Assembly: GCA_946481135.1 (NCBI GenBank)
Contig: CAMLMQ010000106.1
Location: 1 to 9,786, forward strand
DNA: 9,786 nt
Source of the DNA: an uncultured Microbacteriaceae bacterium
Lineage (GTDB): Bacteria > Actinomycetota > Actinomycetes > Actinomycetales > Microbacteriaceae
Reading direction: 5' to 3'
Position numbers and translations under genes: made by a program. Of this stretch, positions 1 to 5,935 are shown piece by piece; positions within the stretch are counted from its first letter, which is position 1; every line of letters starts with the position of its first letter. Below the pieces are notes generated by a model, which saw nothing but the letters and a program-made list of their open reading frames with translations, was not told the origin of the DNA and did no database searches.

Positions 1-322
1 CCCAGGCATCCAGCTCGGTCGTCTCGATCGAGTCGTCGTCGGCGGGCGAGATGCCCGCGTTGTTGAAGGCGATGTCGACGCGGCCGAGCTCCGCCGCAGC
101 GGTGTCGAAGAGGGCGTCGACATCCGCCTTGTCGGCGACGTTGGCGCGCACGAAGAGGCCGCCGACCTCCTCGGCCGCCGCCTGGCCCGTCGCCGGATCG
201 AGGTCGCCGATCACCACCCGGGCTCCTTCCGCGGCGAAGCGGCGGGCGGTCGCGAGACCGATGCCGGAAGCGCCGCCCGTGATGACGGCGACGCGGTCGG
301 CGAGGCGCTGGGTGAGGTCCAT
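1..322 (-). CDS. Short-chain dehydrogenase/reductase (SDR), N-terminal part, cut by the window edge
   Basis: The visible 107 residues are the NAD(P)-binding half of a classical SDR. A TGGASGIG glycine motif (TGxxxGxG) lies at residues 15-22 after the first beta strand, an acidic residue ends strand 2 (VVIGDLD), and the NNAG motif follows DIAF near residue 89. The Ser-Tyr-Lys catalytic part lies outside the window. The ATG at 322 is chosen because AGGAG sits at 328-332, 5 nt upstream, inside the end of the aldehyde dehydrogenase gene; the gap between the two genes is 2 nt, so they should be co-transcribed and probably coupled. SDRs are often labelled 3-oxoacyl-ACP reductase by default. Here the context suggests oxidation of an alcohol (inference), for instance the hydroxyl of a gamma-glutamylated amino alcohol, producing the substrate of the neighbouring aldehyde dehydrogenase. 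The family call is firm; the substrate is not. Confidence 0.9.
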   Translation of the reverse strand, partial: MDLTQRLADRVAVITGGASGIGLATARRFAAEGARVVIGDLDPATGQAAAEEVGGLFVRANVADKADVDALFDTAAAELGRVDIAFNNAGISPADDDSIETTELDAW

Positions 323-324
323 GG

Positions 325-1701
325 TCACTCCTGGGTGCTGAAGAACACGTTCTTGGTCTCGGTGAAGTGCAGGGGCGCGTCGGGGCCGAGTTCGCGACCG
401 AGGCCGGAGTGCTTCATGCCGCCGAAGGGCGTCGTGTAGCGCACCGACGAGTGCGAGTTGACGGAGAGGTTGCCGCTCTCGACGCCGCGCGCGACGCGGA
501 TGCCGCGACCGAGGTCGCGGGTCCAGATCGAGCCCGAGAGCCCGTACACCGATGCGTTCGCGAGGGCGATCGCATCCGCCTCGTCGTCGAAGGGCAGCAC
601 GCTCACGACAGGTCCGAAGATCTCGTCGATCGCCACCCGGTCGGTGCGCGCGGGGAGCAGCACGGTGGGCGCCATCCAGAAGCCCTTCCCCTCGGGTGCG
701 GTGCCGCGGAAGGCGACGGGCGCGCCGTCGAGGAACGACGACACCGAGTCGCGGTGCGCCGCCGAGACGAGCGGACCCATCTCGGTCGCCTCGTCGCGGG
801 GGTCGCCGACGCGCCACGCCGCGACGGCCGGCTCGAGCAGCTCGAGGAACCGGTCGAGCACCGACCGCTCGACGAGCAGCCGCGATCGGGCGCAGCAGTC
901 CTGCCCCGCGTTGTCGAACACCGACCCGGGGGCGGTCGCCGCCGCCCGCTCGAGGTCGGCGTCGGCGAAGACGATGTTGGCGCTCTTGCCGCCGAGTTCC
1001 AGGGTCACGGGCTTCACCTGCGCGGCGGCACCCGCGGCCACGCGCATGCCGACCTCGGTGGATCCCGTGAAGACGATCTTGCGCACATCCGGGTGGGTGA
1101 CGAACCGCTCCCCGACGACGGCGCCGCGACCCGGCAGCACCTGGAAGAGGTGCTCGGGCAGCCCCGACTCGAGCCCGAGTTCGCCGAGCCGGATCGCGGT
1201 GAGCGGCGTCCAGTCGGCGGGCTTGAGCAGCACGGCGTTGCCCGCGGCGAGCGCAGGGGCGAACCCCCACGACGCGATCGTCATCGGGAAGTTCCACGGC
1301 ACGATCACCCCGACGACGCCGATCGGCTCGTGGAAGGTGACATCGATGCCGCCCGCGACCGGGATCTGTGCCCCGATCAGCCGCTCGGGAGCTCCAGCGT
1401 AGTAGTGGAGCACGTCCCGCACGTGTCCCGCCTCCCAGCGAGCCGACGAGATCGGGTGCCCCGAGTTGCGCACCTCGAGCTGTGCGAGCTCCTCGACGTG
1501 GGCGTCGACGGTCGCGGCGAACCGTCGCAGCGCGGCCGCACGATCGGCCGGCGCGAGGGATGCCCACGCGCGCTGGGCGACGACGGCGCGGGCGACGGCG
1601 GCATCCACCTCGTCGAGCGGGGTGTGGGCGACCTCGCCGATCACCGACTCGTCGGCCGGGTTGACGAGGATCGTGCTCGCGCCGTCGTGGGCCTGCGTCA
1701 T
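325..1701 (-). CDS. NAD(P)-dependent aldehyde dehydrogenase, probably acting on a gamma-glutamylated amino-aldehyde
   Basis: This 458-residue protein has the full ALDH signature: PWNFP with the oxyanion-hole Asn at N137, the Rossmann FTGSTEVG at 211-218, the general-base Glu in LELGGK (E235), the nucleophile region GQDCCA with C269 in the catalytic position, and EIFGPV at 360-365. It is slightly shorter than the usual 475-500 residues, mainly at the N-terminus. The ATG at 1701 is chosen because it overlaps the stop of the preceding hydrolase gene as ATGA; longer in-frame starts would run far into that gene. In the Puu pathway the homologous enzyme (PuuC) oxidises gamma-glutamyl-gamma-aminobutyraldehyde. 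Here the product could instead be gamma-glutamylglycine if the operon handles ethanolamine (inference from the permease and the SDR). Enzyme class is certain; substrate is inferred. Confidence 0.93.
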   Translation of the reverse strand: MTQAHDGASTILVNPADESVIGEVAHTPLDEVDAAVARAVVAQRAWASLAPADRAAALRRFAATVDAHVEELAQLEVRNSGHPISSARWEAGHVRDVLHYYAGAPERLIGAQIPVAGGIDVTFHEPIGVVGVIVPWNFPMTIASWGFAPALAAGNAVLLKPADWTPLTAIRLGELGLESGLPEHLFQVLPGRGAVVGERFVTHPDVRKIVFTGSTEVGMRVAAGAAAQVKPVTLELGGKSANIVFADADLERAAATAPGSVFDNAGQDCCARSRLLVERSVLDRFLELLEPAVAAWRVGDPRDEATEMGPLVSAAHRDSVSSFLDGAPVAFRGTAPEGKGFWMAPTVLLPARTDRVAIDEIFGPVVSVLPFDDEADAIALANASVYGLSGSIWTRDLGRGIRVARGVESGNLSVNSHSSVRYTTPFGGMKHSGLGRELGPDAPLHFTETKNVFFSTQE

Positions 1702-2423
1702 CGCCGAGTCCCCGCGTAGTGCCGGGCCGCGTCGACGAGACCGGCGAACAGCCGGGCGTCCTCGGCGGCATCCTCTTCGGGGTGCCATTGCACCGCCACA
1801 CCGAACGGCACCTCGGGAAGCTCGATGCCGTAGACGGTGCCGTCGGCGGTGTGCGCCGTCGCGCGCAGGCCCATGCCGAGGTCGGCGACCGCCTGGTGGT
1901 GGTAGCTCTTGCCGGTCACGGTGCCGCCGACGAGTTCGGCGAGCGTCGACCCCTGCTCGACGCGTGCCTCGGTGTCGGTGAACACGCCGCCGCCGGCGTT
2001 GTACCGGTCGTCACCGACGAGGTCGGGGAGGTGCTGATGCAGGGTGCCGCCGCGGGCGACGTTGAGCAGCTGCAGGCCGCGGCAGATGCCGAGGAACGGC
2101 AGCTCGCGCACGATCGCGCGCGTGAGCAGGGTCTCCTCGAACGCGTCGCGCTCGGGGTTCGGCCGGTCGGCCTTCTCGTGGCGTTCGGCGCCGTAGCGCG
2201 CGGCGTCGATGTCACCTCCGCCGGTGATGATGAGCCCGTCGAGCCCGTCGAGGATGCGGTCCGCGCTCCCATCGTCGATCGGCTGCGGGGGCAGCAGCAC
2301 GGGAATGCCGCCCGCCGCCTGCACCGCCTCGAAGTAGACGGCGGGCAGGTACGAGGCGGTCGTGTCCCACACGCCCGTCTGCGCACGCTGCTTGTAGGTG
2401 GTCAACCCGATCACCGGCTTCAC
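1698..2423 (-). CDS. Gamma-glutamyl-amide hydrolase, class I glutamine amidotransferase fold (peptidase C26, PuuD-like)
   Basis: The 241-residue protein starts VKPVIGLTTY, as is common in PuuD-type hydrolases. It carries the ITGGGDID loop (66-73), the nucleophile elbow LGICRG with C114, the SYHHQAV segment (173-179) and the VQWHPE motif with H214 and E216, completing a Cys-His-Glu triad. In the family these enzymes cleave gamma-glutamyl-gamma-aminobutyrate to glutamate and GABA. Here it would release glutamate and the oxidised amine at the end of the pathway. The GTG at 2423 is the likely start: it overlaps the stop of the ligase gene (GTGA), and no ATG in this frame fits the conserved N-terminus. 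The reading frame stays open far upstream opposite and across the ligase gene, but that extension is arginine-rich shadow sequence. The 3' end overlaps the aldehyde dehydrogenase start by 4 nt. Confidence 0.92.
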   Translation of the reverse strand: MKPVIGLTTYKQRAQTGVWDTTASYLPAVYFEAVQAAGGIPVLLPPQPIDDGSADRILDGLDGLIITGGGDIDAARYGAERHEKADRPNPERDAFEETLLTRAIVRELPFLGICRGLQLLNVARGGTLHQHLPDLVGDDRYNAGGGVFTDTEARVEQGSTLAELVGGTVTGKSYHHQAVADLGMGLRATAHTADGTVYGIELPEVPFGVAVQWHPEEDAAEDARLFAGLVDAARHYAGTRR

Positions 2424-3778
2424 AGTCGCTCGAACCCCCGCACGCGCTCCCAGTCGGTGATCGCCGCGTCGAAGGCGCGCTGCTCGACGCGGGCGTTGGT
2501 GAGGTAGTGCTCGACGACGGCGTCCCCGAACGCCTCCCGGGCGACGGCCGACCCGGCGAACAGCTCGGCGGCGTCGCGCAGCGACGTCGGCACGCGCGGC
2601 TTGTCGGAGACGTAGGCGTTGCCGCGGAGCTCGGGTTCGAGGTCGAGTTCGTTCTCGATGCCGTACAGCCCGCCCGCGATGATCGCGGCGACCGCGAGGT
2701 AGGGGTTCACGTCGCCCCCGGGCACGCGGTTCTCGACGCGCAGCCCGGCCCCGTGTCCGACGACGCGGAGGGCGCACGTGCGGTTGTCGCGACCCCACGC
2801 GATCGCGGTCGGGGCGAACGAGCCCTCGACGTAGCGCTTGTAGGAGTTGATGTTCGGCGCGGAGAAGAGCGTGAGCTCGCGCATCGTCGCGAGGATGCCG
2901 GCCGTCCACTGCTCGGCGAGCTTCGACATCCCGTCGCCCTCGGCCATCACGGCCTCGCCGTTCGTGCCCCGCACGGAGAGATGGATGTGGCACGAGTTGC
3001 CCTCGCGCTCGTTGAACTTCGCCATGAAGGTGAGCGACTTGCCGTGGGCGTCGGCGATCTCTTTCGCGCCGTTCTTGTAGATGACGTGGTTGTCGCATGT
3101 CGCGAGCGCCTCGGTGTAGCGGAACGCGATCTCCTGCTGACCGAGGTTGCACTCGCCCTTGACGCCCTCGCAGTACATGCCGGCGCCCTCCATCCCGAGC
3201 CGGATGTCGCGCAGCAGCGGCTCCATGCGGGTCGAGGCGAGCAGGGCGTAGTCGATGTTGTAGTCCGACGCGGGGGTGAGGTCGCGGTAGCCCTTCGCCC
3301 AGGCCTCGCGGAACGTGTCGTCGAAGACGATGAACTCCAGTTCGGTGCCGACGAACGGCACGAGACCCTTCTGCGCGAGCCGCTCGATCTGTCGCGTCAA
3401 AATGGCGCGCGGGCTGACCTCGACACCCACCCCGTCGGTCGTGGTCAGGTCGGCCATCACGAGCGCCGAACCCGGCAGCCACGGGATGAGGCGCAGGGTG
3501 TCGAAGTCGGGCTTGAGCACCATGTCGCCGTAGCCGGTGTCCCACGACGAGATCGCGTACCCGTCGACGGTGTTGTTCTCGACGTCGACCGCGAGCAGGT
3601 AGTTGCATGCCTCGGCGCCGTGGGCGGCGACATCCTCGCGGAACAGCCGGGCGGCGACCCGCTTGCCGACGAGCCGACCCTGCATGTCGGCGAACGCGAG
3701 CACGACGGTGTCGATCTCGCGGCGGTCGATGAGCGCGGTCAGCTCGTCGAGGGTCAGGTTGCCGGAACGGACGCCCAT
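2420..3778 (-). CDS. Gamma-glutamyl-amine ligase of the glutamine synthetase family (PuuA / GlnA3 / GlnA4 type)
   Basis: This 452-residue protein is a GS-I-fold ATP-dependent ligase that would join glutamate to an amine. Visible metal and nucleotide ligands are E146 and E148 (GTELEF), E204 and E209 (EGVKGE), E216 (GQQEI), H264 and H266 (SCHIHLS), R315 (NSYKRY), WGRDNRT at 329-334 and E349-N350-R351. The ammonium-site Glu that lies in a GYEAP-like loop of true glutamine synthetases appears as GSFAP here (F321), and no GlnA-like adenylylation tyrosine loop (NLYDLPPEE type) is seen; GNAYVSDKPRVPTSL stands in that area. Both features fit an amine ligase rather than an ammonia-assimilating enzyme. 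In Streptomyces, GlnA3 is reported to act on polyamines and GlnA4 on ethanolamine. The adjacent ethanolamine-type permease makes ethanolamine the better guess, but putrescine or another amine stays possible. The ATG at 3778 has GAGGAG at 3784-3789, 5 nt upstream. It is the first gene of the operon. Confidence 0.93.
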   Translation of the reverse strand: MGVRSGNLTLDELTALIDRREIDTVVLAFADMQGRLVGKRVAARLFREDVAAHGAEACNYLLAVDVENNTVDGYAISSWDTGYGDMVLKPDFDTLRLIPWLPGSALVMADLTTTDGVGVEVSPRAILTRQIERLAQKGLVPFVGTELEFIVFDDTFREAWAKGYRDLTPASDYNIDYALLASTRMEPLLRDIRLGMEGAGMYCEGVKGECNLGQQEIAFRYTEALATCDNHVIYKNGAKEIADAHGKSLTFMAKFNEREGNSCHIHLSVRGTNGEAVMAEGDGMSKLAEQWTAGILATMRELTLFSAPNINSYKRYVEGSFAPTAIAWGRDNRTCALRVVGHGAGLRVENRVPGGDVNPYLAVAAIIAGGLYGIENELDLEPELRGNAYVSDKPRVPTSLRDAAELFAGSAVAREAFGDAVVEHYLTNARVEQRAFDAAITDWERVRGFERL

Positions 3779-3783
3779 GGTTA

Positions 3784-3789
3784 CTCCTC
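3784..3789 (-). promoter_or_regulatory. Ribosome binding site of the ligase gene
   Basis: GAGGAG on the minus strand, 5 nt before the ATG at 3778, fixes that start codon for the first gene of the amine operon. Confidence 0.75.
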
Positions 3790-3835
3790 GCGGTCGCGGA
3801 CTCGACCATTACAGCGTAGGGGCGTCGTCAAGAGC

Positions 3836-3850
3836 CGTGATCGCGTCACG
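3836..3850. promoter_or_regulatory. Candidate operator: inverted repeat CGTGA-N5-TCACG
   Basis: Two perfect 5-bp arms flank TCGCG, directly upstream of the TTGACG box of the ligase operon and close to the midpoint of the divergent region. It resembles CRP/GlxR-type sites (TGTGA-N6-TCACA) but has a 5-nt spacer and lacks the outer T/A, so another dimeric regulator is equally likely. Short arms mean it could be chance. Confidence 0.3.
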
Positions 3851-3956
3851 CACTTTTTACATCCAAAGGTAGACACCGGGTACCAATGAGGGCCATTCTC
3901 GTGTCCAAGCGCGGACGCCGGAGTCCCGGCTCTCACGCGTACCCCCGTCCCCTCGA

Positions 3957-3963
3957 AGAAGGA
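3957..3963 (+). promoter_or_regulatory. Ribosome binding site of the ethanolamine-type permease
   Basis: AGAAGGA ends 5 nt before the ATG at 3969. The alternative GTG at 3966 would be only 2 nt away, so the ATG is preferred. Confidence 0.65.
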
Positions 3964-3968
3964 CCGTG

Positions 3969-5522
3969 ATGGCTGAACAGAAGCAGGTCGCCGGCGTCAA
4001 ATACACGAGCGCCGGCCAGGAGTACTTCGCCAAGCGCAGACTGCGACGCAGCGCCGGCGTGTGGGGCCTGTGGGGCCTCGCCGTCGCCGCCGTCATCTCG
4101 GGCGACTTCTCGGGCTGGAACTTCGGCATCGACTTCGCCGGGTTCGGCGGGATGCTGATCGCCTTCGTCGTGCTCGTGATCATGTACTACGGCCTCACCT
4201 TCTCGATCGGCGAGATGGCGGCCGCGATGCCGCACACCGGCGGCGCGTACTCGTTCTCTCGTTCGGCGATGGGCCCGTGGGGCGGTCTCGCGACCGGACT
4301 CGCGGAGACCATCGAGTATGTCGCGACGACGGCGGTGATCGTCTTCTTCTCGGCCCTGTACGCCAACGGCATCACGACAGAACTGCTCGGGTTCGACCTC
4401 TCCGACAACATGTGGATCTGGTGGGTCGCGCTCTACCTGGTCTTCATCGGGCTCAACGCCGCCGGTGCCGCGATCTCGTTCCGCTTCGCGATCGTCGTGT
4501 CGGTCATCTCGATCGGCATCATCGTGGTCTTCGGCGTGATGGCCCTCGTCTCGGGTGCCTTCAAGTGGGACCTGCTGTGGAACATCGCCCCCAACCCCGA
4601 GGTCGCCGGAGCTTCGACGTTCCTGCCCGAAGGCATCTTCCCGATTCTGTTCGCGCTCCCGTTCGCGATGTGGTTCTTCCTCGGCATCGAGGAGCTGCCG
4701 CTCGCGGCGGAGGAGTCGCACGACCCGTCCCGTGACATCCCGCGGGCCGGTGTCTGGGCACGCGGCACCCTCATCGTCACGGGTCTCATCGTGCTGTTCC
4801 TCAACACGGGCGTGATCGGAGCCGACGCAACGGGAGTGTCGGGTGAACCACTGCTCGACGGTTTCCGTGCGATCGTCGGCGACCAGGCCGCGGCGGTGCT
4901 CGCTCTGCTCGCTCTCGTCGGGTTGTTCGCCTCGCTGATGGGCATCATGTTCGCCTACGGACGCAACATGTACTCCCTCTCGCGGGCCGGCTACTACCCG
5001 AAGTTCCTCTCGCTGACCGGCAAACGCCAGACCCCGTGGGTCGCGCTGGTTGTCGGCGCCATCCTCGGGTTCGTCGCGCTCGTCCTCCTCGACCTGCTGA
5101 GCCGCCTCAGCCCCGACGGTGCGGGTGCCGTCGCCGGCGCGATCATTCTGAACATCGCCGTGTGGGGCGCCGTGCTGGCGTACATCCTGCAGATGGTGTC
5201 GTTCATCATCCTGCGCCGGAAGTTCCCGAGTGTCTCGCGTCCGTACCGTTCGCCGTGGGGCCTCCCGGGCGCGTGGGCGGCGGCGATCATCGCGGCGATC
5301 GTCTTCGTCGGCGTGCTCATCAACCCGGCGTTCACCCCGGCGATCATCGCCATCGTCGTCGTCTACGTCGTCATCTTCATCGGCTTCGCGGTGTACGGCC
5401 GACACCGGCTCGTGCTCTCCCCCGAGGAGGAGTACGCGCTCTCGGGCGGCTTGCACGGCGACCCGCAGAAGGAGGGCTACGACGCCATGGAGGGCGAGGT
5501 GCCGGGCACCGGGAAGAAGTAA
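3969..5522 (+). CDS. APC-superfamily amine permease, ethanolamine-transporter (EAT) type
   Basis: This is a 517-residue integral membrane protein with a cytoplasmic N-terminus of about 30 residues, about 12 hydrophobic helices and a hydrophilic C-terminal tail (about 478-517, acidic and lysine-rich). Family-type motifs are SGDFSGWNFGI (44-54) in helix 1, GEMAAAMPHTGGAYSFSRSAMGP (81-103) after helix 2, FLGIEELPLAAEE (237-249) followed by DPSRDIPRA in the helix 6-7 loop, and AYGRNMYSLSRAGYYPK (329-345) after helix 8. The helix 1 segment with SGD-x-x-GWNFG and the GIEELPLAAEE segment are what I associate with bacterial ethanolamine permeases rather than with polyamine or amino acid branches. Proton-coupled import of ethanolamine or a similar small amine is the likely role, feeding the ligase encoded divergently. 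Start: ATG at 3969 with AGAAGGA upstream. A strong hairpin terminator follows 16 nt after the stop. Confidence 0.88.
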   Translation: MAEQKQVAGVKYTSAGQEYFAKRRLRRSAGVWGLWGLAVAAVISGDFSGWNFGIDFAGFGGMLIAFVVLVIMYYGLTFSIGEMAAAMPHTGGAYSFSRSAMGPWGGLATGLAETIEYVATTAVIVFFSALYANGITTELLGFDLSDNMWIWWVALYLVFIGLNAAGAAISFRFAIVVSVISIGIIVVFGVMALVSGAFKWDLLWNIAPNPEVAGASTFLPEGIFPILFALPFAMWFFLGIEELPLAAEESHDPSRDIPRAGVWARGTLIVTGLIVLFLNTGVIGADATGVSGEPLLDGFRAIVGDQAAAVLALLALVGLFASLMGIMFAYGRNMYSLSRAGYYPKFLSLTGKRQTPWVALVVGAILGFVALVLLDLLSRLSPDGAGAVAGAIILNIAVWGAVLAYILQMVSFIILRRKFPSVSRPYRSPWGLPGAWAAAIIAAIVFVGVLINPAFTPAIIAIVVVYVVIFIGFAVYGRHRLVLSPEEEYALSGGLHGDPQKEGYDAMEGEVPGTGKK

Positions 5523-5538
5523 GGCCCGCACCTTCGGC

Positions 5539-5579
5539 GACGGCCTCCTCGCGCGCGGTTGTGGCGCGGGGAGGCCGTC
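5539..5579 (+). terminator. Hairpin terminator downstream of the permease
   Basis: Arms GACGGCCTCCTCGCGC (5539-5554) and GCGCGGGGAGGCCGTC (5564-5579) pair over 16 positions with one T-G wobble and a 9-nt loop. It begins 16 nt after the permease stop. There is no T tract after the stem, which is common for actinobacterial terminators. The loop and 3' arm also carry the putative promoter of the next gene. Confidence 0.75.
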
Positions 5580-5587
5580 ACTACGTT
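5559..5587 (+). promoter_or_regulatory. Putative promoter of a leaderless transcript
   Basis: TTGTGG (5559-5564) and TACGTT (5582-5587, matching TANNNT) are exactly 17 nt apart. The -10 box ends 6 nt before the ATG at 5594, so transcription would start at or next to the start codon. No Shine-Dalgarno sequence precedes that ATG. This is the usual geometry of leaderless genes in actinobacteria. The -35 box lies in the terminator loop. Confidence 0.5.
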
Positions 5588-5593
5588 GTCGCC

Positions 5594-5935
5594 ATGACCG
5601 TGGATCAGCCCGACACGACCCCCGAGGATGCGGCCGCCCCCGTCGTCGCCGCCGCCCGCACCGCGGGCGGGGCCGTGCTCGTCGTACTCGGTGTCGCGAT
5701 GGTGCTCGCGGGCGGGTTCTGGTTCTTCCTCGTGCCCTGGTTCGGCTGGGCGACGGAGGGCTTCTGGTTCGCGATGGCGGACTGGGCGGACCTCGGCGGC
5801 GCGGCCCTCGGCATCCTCGGCTTCGTCGTGCTCGTGCTCGGCGCGGCCCTCATCCAGCGGGCGCGGAAGCGGCGGTTCGAGGTGCTCGTCGACCCGAGCG
5901 CGGTGGTTCAGGGCGACTCGACGTCGGAACGCTGA
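5594..5935 (+). CDS. Small two-helix membrane protein of unknown function
   Basis: The protein has 113 residues: an acidic, proline- and alanine-rich N-terminus (1-22), a hydrophobic helix at about 26-49 ending in the aromatic stretch GGFWFFLVPWFGW, a short loop with further aromatic residues (EGFWFAMADWADLG, 55-68), a second helix at about 68-88, a basic stop-transfer segment (RARKRR, 89-94) and a polar tail. Two helices with a basic segment after the second suggest both termini are cytoplasmic. I recognise no family. The ATG at 5594 is supported by a -10 box placed for a leaderless transcript, and the reading frame upstream overlaps the terminator and permease and is not coding. The gene converges on the second APC permease, and their last 28 bp overlap tail to tail. 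Coding status rests on membrane-protein composition and the start context. Confidence 0.75.
   Translation: MTVDQPDTTPEDAAAPVVAAARTAGGAVLVVLGVAMVLAGGFWFFLVPWFGWATEGFWFAMADWADLGGAALGILGFVVLVLGAALIQRARKRRFEVLVDPSAVVQGDSTSER

Larger units (their letters stand above)
3779..3968. promoter_or_regulatory. Divergent control region between the ligase operon and the permease
   Basis: This 190-bp stretch has no convincing gene and must hold the start signals for both directions. It is AT-richer than its flanks in the middle (CTTTTTACATCCAAAGG near 3853-3869). For the minus strand, TTGACG at 3826-3831 resembles a -35 box, but only a poor -10 (TAATGG, 3806-3811) lies downstream and at a 14-nt spacing. For the plus strand, TTTACA (3856-3861) and TACCAA (3881-3886) are 19 nt apart, a weak pair. 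A 15-bp inverted repeat lies at 3836-3850, and GGTAGACACCGGGTACC lies at 3868-3884. The leader of the permease contains a small hairpin (GCCGG-AGTC-CCGGC, 3917-3930). That this is a shared control region is a firm inference from gene orientation; the individual boxes are weak. Confidence 0.6.

Noticed and set aside
367..1719. 450-codon open frame on the plus strand, opposite the aldehyde dehydrogenase
   Set aside because: Arg/Asp/Glu/His-rich antisense shadow; the minus-strand frame carries every ALDH motif.
2424..3809. N-terminal extension of the hydrolase frame up to 3809
   Set aside because: The extension is arginine-rich frame-shifted reading of the ligase gene; homology to C26 hydrolases begins exactly at the GTG at 2423.
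3836..3850. CRP/GlxR binding site
   Set aside because: The spacer is 5 nt rather than 6 and the outer bases do not fit; kept only as a generic candidate operator.
2507..3889. 460-codon open frame on the plus strand, opposite the ligase
   Set aside because: Shadow of the glutamine-synthetase-family gene; no recognisable motif, and it also runs into the divergent control region.
3933..5531. 532-codon open frame on the minus strand, opposite the ethanolamine-type permease
   Set aside because: Charged low-complexity shadow of a membrane protein gene; the plus-strand frame has clear APC motifs and a ribosome binding site.
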